Positions 1 to 8,172 are shown, counted from the first letter of the stretch. The stretch: DNA of 11,646 nt from Cladosporium sp. IMV 00045 (GCA_001931905.2 MSJI02000944.1:1-11646); one strand, 5' to 3'. Notes: generated by a model from the sequence alone, not told the origin. Numbers and translations: made by a program.

Positions 1-272
1 GAAAGCCTTCTTCCGCACAACTCTTGAGCTATATTGGCCACAATCTTGGGCGTGGGTGGCAGACAACGCTCGCAGAGATGGTGTATGTAGTTTATAAGCT
101 CTTCTTCTTGCTTATCGTTGAGCATCCTCTGAGACTCGTAGCCACAGGCCCTCGAAGAGGTTTTCGCATGGACACGCTTGCTGAGCGCGGATCTGGTGAC
201 CCCGTGTTTTTTCGCTATATCAGATATTTTCAAACCATCAGAAGACCTCAGATCTGAAAGCGCGGCGTCCAT
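1..272 (-). CDS. Fot1/pogo-type transposase, N-terminal part (copy 1, runs off the left edge)
   Basis: This is the start of a Tc1/mariner-superfamily (pogo/Fot1 clade) transposase, a nuclear enzyme that cuts its own element out and inserts it at TA. The frame is open from an ATG at 272-270 to the window edge, 90 codons. It starts MDAALSDL and holds a psq-type helix-turn-helix (about residues 10-36, with GVTRSALSKR) followed by the start of a CENP-B-like second DNA-binding domain (CERCLPPTPKIVANIAQE). It aligns without gaps to the first 90 residues of the transposase at 9140, about 55 of 90 identical by my hand count, so the two are different subfamilies. No stop or frameshift is visible here. 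The catalytic domain lies outside the window, so intactness cannot be judged. The ATG is supported by alignment with copy 2 and by a conserved leader just upstream. Confidence 0.88.
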   Translation of the reverse strand, partial: MDAALSDLRSSDGLKISDIAKKHGVTRSALSKRVHAKTSSRACGYESQRMLNDKQEEELINYIHHLCERCLPPTPKIVANIAQELCGRRL

Positions 273-287
273 GGAGTTGATGTCGCG

Positions 288-296
288 GAGATATCA
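288..296 (-). promoter_or_regulatory. Leader motif conserved between the two pogo copies
   Basis: On the minus strand this reads GATATCTCC, 15 nt upstream of the copy 1 ATG. The same 9-mer lies at 9117-9125, 14 nt upstream of the copy 2 ATG. Upstream of it the two leaders no longer align, so it is the best-conserved leader block. It could be a promoter/initiator element, a translation-context element, or just residual homology. No function is shown. Confidence 0.4.
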
Positions 297-331
297 CGCG
301 AAGAAGAGAGCGCGTTGGTGTCGCGTCAAGC

Positions 332-373
332 GTGCCTGAGGTGTGTCCGTGCCTGAGGTGGGGAAGCCTTCTA
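332..373 (-). repeat. Terminal inverted repeat of pogo copy 1 (5' end) plus TA target site
   Basis: The 40 bp at 332-371 match 31 of 40 positions with 11142-11181, the 3' end of pogo copy 2. One is the 5' end of a minus-strand element and the other the 3' end of a plus-strand element, so the shared sequence is a terminal inverted repeat. Both are followed by TA (372-373), the target dinucleotide of this superfamily, and then by unrelated LINE sequence. Within it GTGCCTGAGGTG occurs twice as a direct repeat, at 332-343 and 349-360 (17-bp period). These are the likely transposase binding sites. Confidence 0.8.
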
Positions 374-866
374 CGCTCGCAGGACCAGTCTTGCTGCAAG
401 TCGCTGCACCCGTTCGAGCGCGACCACATGTCTTTTGACGCCTTTACGCGACGGCGCGTACCACGTAGACACAGCGTAGTCTGTCGTCGGCACTACCGCT
501 GCCATGTATAGCTGACGCATCTGCGCCGGTCGGACGCCGCGGATCCTTCGCAGCGCCATGCACTTGCCAATCGCCTTTGCTACAGCCTTCGACACGTGTT
601 CGTTCATGGATAATCCAGAGTCGAGCGTGACGCCCAAGATCTTCACACTTTGCTTCGGCGCAATCGTCTTATTGCCAAAGACCAAGTAGTTCGACGACCT
701 TTGATCTCGTTGCCGTGGTCGAACGAAGTGGATGAAGGCCGTCTTGTCGGCTTCGAAGACCGCGCCACTCTCCCGCGCCCATTTCTCGGCTCTGGGTAGC
801 AGCTGCGTCTGTAGCTTGTGAGCGTTTTCTGCCGCGCTCGCCCCCGTCACCCACGCGTCGGAGGGC
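374..866 (-). pseudogene. LINE reverse transcriptase fragment (LINE-B)
   Basis: The minus-strand frame encodes the back half of a non-LTR retrotransposon RT. It runs from just after the expected catalytic FVDD box (SDAWVTGASAAEN), through the post-catalytic block (FEADKTAFIHF), the KILGVTLDSGLSM block and the thumb (YAVSTWYAP, LERVQRLAARLVLRA). It is homologous to the same part of LINE-A ORF2 but clearly a different family. It has no 5' half, endonuclease or RNase H. The frame ends at a TAG (373-371) made from the TA target plus the first base of the pogo end, so the insertion itself created the stop. The upstream break lies at about 864-888, next to the 5' end of LINE-A. The frame stays open to 952 by chance or as flank. 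It is non-functional. Confidence 0.82.
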
Positions 867-881
867 CAGCCTCGAGTGACG

Positions 882-888
882 TCCGAGG
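882..888. repeat. Candidate target-site duplication of LINE-A, left copy
   Basis: TCCGAGG here recurs immediately after the LINE-A poly-A tail at 6657-6663. If real, it sets the LINE-A 5' end at 889. It is short (7 bp), and the flanks do not look like one interrupted locus, so it may be coincidental. Confidence 0.35.
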
Positions 889-889
889 G

Positions 890-2563
890 TCTGGAACGTG
901 CGGGGAAGCCTCCGAACCAATTGGAGGCCAGTTTCAGTTCTCCACCCCTCAAATTCTAGGAGGCGGATTGCAGAGTTGGGGGGAACAGCAGGGGCATGCC
1001 GCAAGACCAGTGAGCCTGAAGAAGCGGAAGACAGACATAGGCACGGCTTTGAGACCACAAGACGATGACCTTCTACAGGAAATCAGAGACCTCATTGCGG
1101 AGATCCGGCGCGTGCCCAAAGTACCCATTGCTGCCGCTGCCAGTTCGGAAGATGTGCGATCGCTCCGAGCAGAGATGGAAGAAATCAAGAAAGGGCAAGA
1201 CCAAGTCACACAACTCATGAACATGGTGATGGTGGCCTTGGACGCACCAAGGCAGGAGACGGGAGGGATCCCACCTCCGCCAGGAAGCAATGCCTTTCCG
1301 AAGAGCACGGGGCAGACATTCACCGGACAAGCACGTCCGCTATCCGCACGGGTGACGCAGCCTAGCTGGGCCAGTGTGACACGAGAGGGAGCGGAAAGTG
1401 GATGGACTACGGTCACGAATGGTAAGAAAAGGCTGAAGAAACACCCTCGTGGCCAGCGCCGAGTACTCTTCGTCAGAAATGTACAGTCGCATGATCGCGA
1501 CCCTAGAGACATTATGTTTGAAGTGAACAAAGCCCTTGCTCATTCGAGGGCGCATGTGACGGTGAGATTGACCCAAATGGCATACACGGGCAAGGGCAAT
1601 TTGACAGGCGTGATGAGCGAACATGCATGCGCAGACGAGCTACTCGACTACGCGCCAGCTGTGATGGCCGCTGTGAAGAAGCTAGATCCCGAGGTGGCCT
1701 ACATGGAAAAGACAGAAAAGTGGCTCAAGTTGAGGGTGCACGGCGTCGCGCTGGACCGCTACATGAGCGAAGGCGGACTGGGATTAGCACGAGAGGAGAT
1801 CGAACTGATGACAGGGGAGCAGTTGCCATACGCGCCGCGTTGGATCAGGAGCGATAAACTGGCTGAACGCTACGACAGCGGAAGCATCAAGAGGTCGACA
1901 CTGGTCTTGACAGTGAAAAGCAAGAAGGCTGCGGATGTGATCCTAGCAAAGGGACTGTCCTTTGGAGGCAGACGCCACGAGGTAGAAAGATTCTGGGAAA
2001 GAGGAGAAGGTGGGATGTGCATGCGCTGCTGCGGTCGAGATCACTTCGGTCAGTGCACTGAGGAGCCAAAGTGCTCCGTGTGTGCAGGCGAGCACGAAGG
2101 GAGCAAGCATGAGTGTATCGCTGAAAGCTGTAGCAAGAGATCAGGACCATGTGAGCACCTCGCGGCGAAATGCGCGAACTGCGGAGGACCACACCCGGCA
2201 ACATCGCGACGGTGTCCCGAACGGAGATCGAGTCGCCGTCAGACACGCGAGCGGAAGATGACCGAAATGCCCAGCAGCCCGCCGGCGATGGCAATGGCAG
2301 CAGAACAAGACGACCTCTCGGGTCAGGAAGGCCAGGTCGAGATGGAGATGACGCCCGCCGACCCAGACCAAGCCAACCCAATACAGGCGATGCCAGTGTC
2401 TTCGAACATGAGCACGCCAGGGCCACTGCCTCGGGGTCAACCGTCGCCCAGACCTATAAGGGAACTCCGGCCAAGGACCAAACAGTTCGTGAGGGCGACC
2501 CAGATCATCAGCTCCGACGACCCGACGCACATGTCCATTGACGATGATAGTGATACAACATAA
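890..2563 (+). CDS. LINE-A ORF1: gag-like nucleic-acid-binding protein with three zinc knuckles (start uncertain)
   Basis: This is the RNA chaperone-like ORF1 protein that packages LINE RNA into a ribonucleoprotein. Visible parts are: a charged, probably coiled-coil stretch (about 1055-1240, with DDDLLQEIRDLIAEIRR and VRSLRAEMEEIKK); an RRM-like Tad1 gag region (about 1456-1840, starting RRVLFVRNVQ); then three knuckles, CX2CX4HX3C at 2018-2056, CX2CX3HX6C at 2072-2116 and CX2CX3HX6C at 2171-2215; and a Pro/acidic tail. The stop is TAA at 2561-2563, inside ORF2. The frame has no ATG between the element boundary and 1175, and its extension upstream to 818 begins at a GTG inside LINE-B. An ATG at 1175 would give 462 residues, but the 95 or so codons before it look coding. 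The true start was therefore probably lost by 5' truncation, or is not an AUG. Confidence 0.82.
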   Translation, partial: SGTCGEASEPIGGQFQFSTPQILGGGLQSWGEQQGHAARPVSLKKRKTDIGTALRPQDDDLLQEIRDLIAEIRRVPKVPIAAAASSEDVRSLRAEMEEIKKGQDQVTQLMNMVMVALDAPRQETGGIPPPPGSNAFPKSTGQTFTGQARPLSARVTQPSWASVTREGAESGWTTVTNGKKRLKKHPRGQRRVLFVRNVQSHDRDPRDIMFEVNKALAHSRAHVTVRLTQMAYTGKGNLTGVMSEHACADELLDYAPAVMAAVKKLDPEVAYMEKTEKWLKLRVHGVALDRYMSEGGLGLAREEIELMTGEQLPYAPRWIRSDKLAERYDSGSIKRSTLVLTVKSKKAADVILAKGLSFGGRRHEVERFWERGEGGMCMRCCGRDHFGQCTEEPKCSVCAGEHEGSKHECIAESCSKRSGPCEHLAAKCANCGGPHPATSRRCPERRSSRRQTRERKMTEMPSSPPAMAMAAEQDDLSGQEGQVEMEMTPADPDQANPIQAMPVSSNMSTPGPLPRGQPSPRPIRELRPRTKQFVRATQIISSDDPTHMSIDDDSDTT

Positions 2564-5500
2564 CTGCAACGGCACGGCTGTGTCGACGATAGCAGCACTG
2601 GAGGCGGCCGTGGCGCGATTAGTCGAAGTGGCGTGCCTGCAAGAACCGTACGTGGGAAAGAAACACGTGATCGGCCATCCGGGGTTCCAGATACGGTGGC
2701 CGGAATGTGCGAAACGAGAGACAAGGGTAGCGCTGGCCATCCGGAACGATGCACTGGACCGCTATGTGTTTGAGGAGCGAACCGATCTCGTGGATAGCCC
2801 GCATATTCAATGCCTGGATGTCTGGGAGACGGTGAACCGCAGGAAAGCTCGAAGGACGAGGCTGATAAACGTATATAACAAAGCCAGAGTCCAATGCGGC
2901 GGATACACGATAGACCACGTGGACGTATCGCGACTCATAGAGGGCCGGACCATACTGGCAGGCGACTTCAATGCCCGCAGTCCCTTGTGGGACCCGTGGG
3001 TGGCAGGTAGGCAGAACGCGGGGACGGTGGAGCGATTGATCGAGAGGCGTGAGCTCATCATCAACAACAACGACCACCAGCCCACGAGGTGCGGGAAGAA
3101 CTGTAGATCAATAATCGACCTGACCCTGAGTACCCGCAGGGTCGGAGCCTTGGTCACGTGGGAGATCGACGAGTCGCTGGCTACAACGTCTGACCACGAA
3201 GTGATCGTCTTTGAGTGGGCACCGCTCAACGCAGCAATCTCGGAAAGGCAGATAAACGCTACGCAAAACTGGAATATCGATCGGCTTTGCGCAGACGAGC
3301 AAGCATTAGAAGAAGCAAGCAAACACTGGCTTTATCTGAGTGAAGGAAGGCCGCTGATCAACGCGTGGGCCACGTCACCAGCAGAACTCGAAGCCGAAGC
3401 ACTGTGGATCCAGGACAACCTACAAGCTGTACTGGACAGACATGCCGCTGGTAGAGCGCTGAGACCACGATCGAAGCGCTGGTGGACGGACGAAATCAGA
3501 CAGCAGAGAAGGCTGTTTGGGAGCGCTAGACGTGCTCACAACGACGGCCGCATCAGCTTCGACGAGTACCGTCGGGTGAGAAACGACTATTACACATACA
3601 TTCGGAGAGCCAAGAGACTGGCTTGGGAGCGCTTTCTCGAGGGCGTCTTCCCGACTGACGACGGCTCGAAGATTGAATCCGATCCCACAAGATGCTGGCG
3701 AGCGCTCAGATACGCCAAGCCCCAGGTGCCGTCACACACACCGGCAATCAAGGTAGCAAGCATCGACGGCCAGCCGGACAAGATTGCGGCGACAGCTGAG
3801 GAGAAGGAAGACATTTTCATGGCGCAGGCATTCCCACCCCAAGCCGTGGACAACGAAGTAATACAGATCCCAGACACGAGTGCTGGCATAAGTGCACAAC
3901 AAGTGCGCGAGGCTCTGTTCACACAGTCGGTCAACAAGGCTCCCGGCATTGACAGGATCGGCTTCAAGGCGTTGAAACTGTTGTGGCGATGGGCAGAAGA
4001 CCGTATGGTGGCTCTGGTGCAGGGATGCATAAGGAAGGGGTTTCACCCCTGCGCATGGAAGACCGCAAAAGGCATACTGCTGCGCAAACACGGCAAATCC
4101 ACGTACAGTGCTGCGAAAGCATATCGGGTGACCAGCCTGCTCAACTGTCTTGGCAAAGTGGTAGAGAGGGCGATCGCAACCTGGATCGCGTCCTACTGTG
4201 AGACAAACGAAACCTTCCATCAAGGGCAGTTTGGCTGTCGACGAGGACGGGGGACGTCAGATGCGGTGGCTCAGCTGGTCGCGAAGGTTGAGGATGCATG
4301 GAGTCAGAAGCCAGTCGCACTCGCGTTACTTCTAGATGTCAAAGGTGCCTTTGACCGGGTTAACAAGCAGAAATTGATCTGGCGGATGGTGGAAGTTGGC
4401 ATAGCCGGCAACATCGTACGCTGGGTGGACTCGTTCCTGTCAGACCGTCGAGCCATGTTGGTGATTGACGGAAGAACAGGTGAGACCCGCAGCATCCAAG
4501 CTGGCCTGCCGCAAGGATCACCGATATCGCCAGTGCTGTTCATCTTATCCGTGAGCGCAATGTTCCCGTGGCTCGAAGACAGACACCCGAAGCTCCAGGC
4601 GATCTCATTCGTGGACGACATCGGGCTAGTGACAGAATGTGATGGCTTGGAAGAAGGCACGGGGAAGCTCGAACGCATCGCCAGGGATGCGATACAATGG
4701 GGATCGGACAACAAAGTCGATTTCGAAGTCAGCAAGACCGAAGTACTCGTCTTCAGCAGGCGTCGTAAGATTCTAAAAGCAACACAAACTGCAGCCGTCC
4801 GCATCGGACAGCAGACCTTTACCATCAAGCAGGAGGCGACTAAATGGCTCGGCTTCTGGCTGGATTCGAAGCTGTCGTTCAAAACGCACTTCGAGAACAG
4901 AATGGCCAGCGCCAAAGGAGCCCTACGGCGAGTGTCCAGTCTCAGCAGGAGTAATGGCGGCTTGTCCGTCAACTTGATGCGGAGGGTGGTCGTGGCCGCA
5001 GTCTCCTCCGTAGCATTGTACGGATCGGAGATCTGGTGGAGGGGCCAAAAAGACCGATTGGAAAAAGTACAGCTATTGCTCAACAGCCAGGCAAGGGCCA
5101 TCACAGGGCTGTTGAGATCGACCCCTCGCGCCTTCCTTCGGGCAGAGTCGTGCCTACCCACCGCCCAAGATCTCCTTGACCATCGCCAGACCAGGTTTGC
5201 AGTACGGGCGCTTAGCGCGAACGGAGACCATCCAACGCACCAACTCCTGCCTGCCAACTTCCGTTTCGGCGAGCTCCACCGTCACGAAGGAGCGACTTGT
5301 CAACTGTCAAGCATCGGCTGGGTGAGACCGGAGAAGACGCACCGATCGGTCGGAAGCAGGCTGGCACAGCAGATAGCGAGGCACGTCAGCTACGATACCG
5401 AGTACGGATTCGAGCTGCCACGCAAGGTGGACTCACCTACAGCAAGCCCAGTGATCCTGACCCAAGGCTACTCACAGATACCGCAAAGAATGCAGCCTGA

Positions 5501-6425
5501 CCATCCGCAACAACTGACACTGTTTGTGGACACAGCCAAGGATGTGAGTTTCGGTGTTGGGGTCGTATGGAGGGTGCGATACGCTTGGAAGACCAAAATG
5601 TCATCGCTGGGCAATCACAACACGACAGCTGATGCTGAGTTAATCGGCATCGGCATGGGCATGAAAAACCTCATTCCGATACTCTCGAGGACAGATCACT
5701 GCCGCGCCGAGATCGCTACGGAGTCGCGGGCTGGATTGACCGCCACTCAAAGCAGCGAGCAATGTATCTTACCGGTCATCGCCGGTATCAAAGAAGACGC
5801 ACGTGGCGTCGAAGACGCAGGAGGTCGAGTGGTTTTGACGTGGCTTTCATATCGAGACGACGTAGAAGGCTACGAGGTAGCACGCACGACGGCACAACGA
5901 GCGGCAAAGCAACAGCCCAAAGGAATGCGATCAGCCTCGCTATCGTACGTGAAGCAAGCCATCAAACAAAAGTGGAAACCAACATCCAAAATCAACAAAC
6001 ACGTCAAAGACGCGAGCAAGTCTGTTGCAGCTCGCTACTTGCAGCTCAAGTCTGGACATGCGGTTACCGGTGCCCACCTGCTGAGGATCGGAAAGGCTCG
6101 GGATGCACAATGCTGGTGGTGTGGCGAGAGCAGTCAAACAGTCGCCCACCTCTTGTTGAAATGCCGGAAGTGGCGAAGGCAGCGCGATTCTATGCTGCGG
6201 AAGCTGCGCGCAAAAAAGGTCCCGGTCAGCGGAGGGCGAGAGCAGGCAGATCTGAAGACGCTATTCGCAGATGAGGCTATGACAGAAGTCCTTCACTTTA
6301 TTGAAAATACAGAAGTGGGAAGACAGCTGGCCGGAGACGAGAACAAGAATGACTCATGGGACATCGAAAGGTTGTATTCGAGTGCAGATGAGGAAGATGG
6401 GATGATGGGGGACGGAAGGGGTTGA
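2544..6425 (+). CDS. LINE-A ORF2: endonuclease / reverse transcriptase / RNase H-like / CCHC polyprotein
   Basis: This 1293-residue enzyme nicks DNA and copies LINE RNA into the nick. The ATG at 2544 is the first in frame and lies 20 nt before the ORF1 stop. An APE-type endonuclease fills residues 1-230 with QEPY (E34), GDFN (D141, N143), IDLTLS (D192) and SDH (D217, H218). The RT covers about 450-860: NKAPGID, GQFGCRRGRGTSDAV, motif A LLLDVKGAFD (D598), motif B GLPQGSPISP, motif C FVDD (689-692) and KWLGFWLDSKLSF. An RNase H-like fold lies at about 991-1123: D996 and E1032 are kept, but the third and fourth acidic positions appear as E1060 (ATES for TDS) and R1114. The finger CX2CX7HX4C is at 1190-1207, before an acidic tail. 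Endonuclease and RT look catalytically intact; RNase H probably is not. Confidence 0.93.
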   Translation: MIVIQHNCNGTAVSTIAALEAAVARLVEVACLQEPYVGKKHVIGHPGFQIRWPECAKRETRVALAIRNDALDRYVFEERTDLVDSPHIQCLDVWETVNRRKARRTRLINVYNKARVQCGGYTIDHVDVSRLIEGRTILAGDFNARSPLWDPWVAGRQNAGTVERLIERRELIINNNDHQPTRCGKNCRSIIDLTLSTRRVGALVTWEIDESLATTSDHEVIVFEWAPLNAAISERQINATQNWNIDRLCADEQALEEASKHWLYLSEGRPLINAWATSPAELEAEALWIQDNLQAVLDRHAAGRALRPRSKRWWTDEIRQQRRLFGSARRAHNDGRISFDEYRRVRNDYYTYIRRAKRLAWERFLEGVFPTDDGSKIESDPTRCWRALRYAKPQVPSHTPAIKVASIDGQPDKIAATAEEKEDIFMAQAFPPQAVDNEVIQIPDTSAGISAQQVREALFTQSVNKAPGIDRIGFKALKLLWRWAEDRMVALVQGCIRKGFHPCAWKTAKGILLRKHGKSTYSAAKAYRVTSLLNCLGKVVERAIATWIASYCETNETFHQGQFGCRRGRGTSDAVAQLVAKVEDAWSQKPVALALLLDVKGAFDRVNKQKLIWRMVEVGIAGNIVRWVDSFLSDRRAMLVIDGRTGETRSIQAGLPQGSPISPVLFILSVSAMFPWLEDRHPKLQAISFVDDIGLVTECDGLEEGTGKLERIARDAIQWGSDNKVDFEVSKTEVLVFSRRRKILKATQTAAVRIGQQTFTIKQEATKWLGFWLDSKLSFKTHFENRMASAKGALRRVSSLSRSNGGLSVNLMRRVVVAAVSSVALYGSEIWWRGQKDRLEKVQLLLNSQARAITGLLRSTPRAFLRAESCLPTAQDLLDHRQTRFAVRALSANGDHPTHQLLPANFRFGELHRHEGATCQLSSIGWVRPEKTHRSVGSRLAQQIARHVSYDTEYGFELPRKVDSPTASPVILTQGYSQIPQRMQPDHPQQLTLFVDTAKDVSFGVGVVWRVRYAWKTKMSSLGNHNTTADAELIGIGMGMKNLIPILSRTDHCRAEIATESRAGLTATQSSEQCILPVIAGIKEDARGVEDAGGRVVLTWLSYRDDVEGYEVARTTAQRAAKQQPKGMRSASLSYVKQAIKQKWKPTSKINKHVKDASKSVAARYLQLKSGHAVTGAHLLRIGKARDAQCWWCGESSQTVAHLLLKCRKWRRQRDSMLRKLRAKKVPVSGGREQADLKTLFADEAMTEVLHFIENTEVGRQLAGDENKNDSWDIERLYSSADEEDGMMGDGRG

Positions 6426-6619
6426 TATGAGAAGTGAGGCGTGACGATGACAAGAAAGTAGGAGGGCGCGAAGCCCGAAAGTTGTGGCGGCTTGGTGAAG
6501 TCGGGACGGCGAGCAAGGTTGTACGGATAAAAACCAAGGCGAGAGCACAAGTAGATGTCATAGAAATCGTCGTGAAGATAGCCGATGTGCCATAAGCTAT
6601 ATAGCTTGAATGCAGTATC

Positions 6620-6622
<3 letters not shown>
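6426..6622 (+). other. LINE-A 3' untranslated region
   Basis: About 200 nt between the ORF2 stop and the poly-A tail. I see no ORF and no canonical AATAAA signal. It presumably carries the RNA end recognised by the element's own RT. Confidence 0.75.

Positions 6623-6656
<34 letters not shown>
6623..6656 (+). repeat. LINE-A poly-A tail (34 A)
   Basis: An uninterrupted run of 34 adenines directly joins LINE-A to the hAT coding sequence and marks the 3' end of a target-primed insertion. On the minus strand it is read as a run of Phe, which artificially extends the hAT frame. Confidence 0.95.
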
Positions 6657-6659
<3 letters not shown>

Positions 6660-6663
6660 GAGG
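6657..6663. repeat. Candidate target-site duplication of LINE-A, right copy
   Basis: TCCGAGG immediately follows the poly-A tail and matches 882-888. It lies within the hAT coding sequence (Ser-Ser-Asp/Glu codons on the minus strand). Confidence 0.35.
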
Positions 6664-8017
6664 AAGACAGTCGACCGCAGTCGCTAAGCGATCGGAAGTG
6701 GGTCTGATAAAGCTCAATAGCATCTCGAAGCTTCACAGCGCGTTCGATCATATCGCAGCTGCTGTTCCATCTGATGCCACCGTTAACAATCACCCGATAA
6801 ATTCTCTCGTCGTCAGAGTCGGCTCCAGCATTCTGCTTCATCTCGAAGAAGCGCCGACGTTTGGGGGTCTTCTGGATGTGTGTGACAAGGTTGTGGAGTT
6901 TACCGACAGGGCCTTTGCGACGCCACGTCTTCTGTATCTCATCTGCCGGAACTGATCGTACAGCCGCTTTGAACGCACTTATGTGCCGGCTGTCAGAGAG
7001 AGACTCTTCGAGATCATCGGCCTCGAATGCATCGATGTCTGTACCGTACAGCACGGCCTTTGCGACGAGGTTGATGACGTGGGCGCCGCAACGCAGACGA
7101 TGATGTTTTGGATGGATGTTCAGGCTACCACTCAAAACCTTAATGGCTCGGTCATTCGCGGAGGCGTTGTCTGACATGAAGTACTGCACAGTTTCGCCGA
7201 TTCCATAGTCGTTGATCACCCGCAAGACTTCTTCGGCAATGCTTTCGCCGCTATGCGATCCACGGGTGTCCCGCAGCCCAAGAAGTATGGTACGCGGACG
7301 GAGAGATGCATCGAGGTAATGCGCTGTCACTCCGAGGAAATCCAAGCCGTTGTTGGCGGTCCAGTTGTCAAAGGACATCGTTATGCTGCTCGCTGCGTGC
7401 GTCAAGGATTTCTCGATCGTACCTCTCGCGTCTGACGCTGCTTGCATGATCCATTCCCGGACTGTATTGACACTTGTGGGCACTAGGTTCTCAACCCGGG
7501 GATTCTGAAACATCAGTAGCTGCAAGTGTGCTTGTGAGCTCGCTTGGCGCAAAGACTGGTTGGTAATCACTGTTCATCGCACAAAGGCCTCGATCCAGCC
7601 TTTCTCGTTAAAGGTCGAATGATCAGCCGTGTGCTGACGGTCAACGTACTCGAGTAACGAGCCTGCCCGACGCTTCTGGCCTCGGTGCACAGGTATCCCT
7701 TTGAGGTCAAACCCGTGTCGCTCCATGTGACGTTGCGCGGGAGTAGTCGAGGCAGTTGGGAGAATATACTCCTTGATAGGGTGATGCACAGAGTCGTTGT
7801 GGCATATGGTGCATAGCCAGACCAGGCTGAGGTCGCTCTCTCGTATCAATGGCTCTCCATGTTTCCAGATCCAGCTTTCCCGCGGCTTCTTCGAAGGCGG
7901 TGCAAGAGTATAACCATTGAGATTCGTGCCGGTGACGAGTACGCCACCCTCAGCACGCCGGGCGGGCTGTGACTGAACGATGCAAGGTGTAAGCGGAATC
8001 TAGGTTTTAGCTGACAT
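6657..8017 (-). pseudogene. hAT transposase, two in-frame stops, C-terminus lost at LINE-A
   Basis: One minus-strand frame runs 454 codons from an ATG at 8017-8015. After MSAKT comes a TAG (8002-8000). Next is a BED-type zinc finger (7813-7715; CX2C then HX3H, with WLCTIC and AQRHMERH). A second stop, TGA at 7576-7574, sits where related hATs commonly have a Trp (FVR-stop-TVITNQ). The catalytic part follows: SFDNWTA (first Asp, 7369-7367), MSDNASANDRAI (second Asp, 7171-7169), RCGAHVINLV, WRRKGPVGKLHNLV and GGIRWNSSCDMIERAVKL. The frame breaks at LINE-A, so the final catalytic Glu and the hATC dimerisation domain are absent. TAG from CAG fits RIP (CpA to TpA). The TAG could instead be part of an intron 3' splice site (CCTAG). 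Either way no active transposase can come from this copy. Confidence 0.88.
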
Positions 8018-8133
8018 TGCAAGATTGTTTGTTTCTCGGAGGCGAGGTCGACGATGGTGATCTGTTAATTTAGGCGGGGGCGCGAGAGGTTTGCGCGTCA
8101 ACGCGTCGCAGCCTCCAAGACACGAGCGTCCGC

Positions 8134-8172
8134 AACTGCTACCGAAAAAAAAAAAAAAAAAACTGCTACCGA
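8134..8172 (+). mobile_element. Poly-A-only retro-insertion with target-site duplication
   Basis: AACTGCTACCG at 8134-8144 is repeated at 8161-8171, and only about 16 adenines (8145-8160) lie between. An exact 11-bp direct repeat flanking a pure A tract is the signature of target-primed reverse transcription that copied only the tail. It lies in the hAT leader, with the A tract on the plus strand, the same orientation as LINE-A. Confidence 0.8.

Larger units (their letters stand above)
889..6656 (+). mobile_element. LINE-A: near-complete Tad1-like non-LTR retrotransposon
   Basis: The element has two overlapping ORFs (ORF1 with three zinc knuckles; ORF2 with APE-type endonuclease, RT, RNase H-like domain and a C-terminal CCHC finger), a 197-nt 3' UTR (6426-6622) and a 34-nt poly-A tail. 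This is the architecture of the fungal Tad1 clade. Both ORFs are free of internal stops, which suggests a fairly recent insertion. The 3' end is exact. The 5' end is inferred from a 7-bp repeat and could lie anywhere between about 866 and 960. A 6-bp perfect hairpin (GCCTCC at 908-913, GGAGGC at 923-928) lies close to that 5' end. Because ORF1 lacks an ATG near its upstream boundary, this copy may be slightly 5'-truncated. Confidence 0.85.

Noticed and set aside
818..889. ORF1 starting at 818
   Set aside because: 818 is a GTG lying within antisense LINE-B RT sequence, outside the likely element boundary.
2538..2543. ORF2 start at 2538
   Set aside because: This is a TTG; the first ATG of the frame is at 2544 and is the credible start in a eukaryote.
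2141..2740. Several antisense frames of 100-200 codons inside ORF1 and ORF2 of LINE-A
   Set aside because: They are shadows of GC-rich coding sequence, without motifs of their own.
6293..6622. Continuation of the hAT frame through LINE-A (run of Phe then Asn-Asp-Thr...)
   Set aside because: This is the antisense of the LINE-A poly-A tail, 3' UTR and ORF2 end; not hAT protein.
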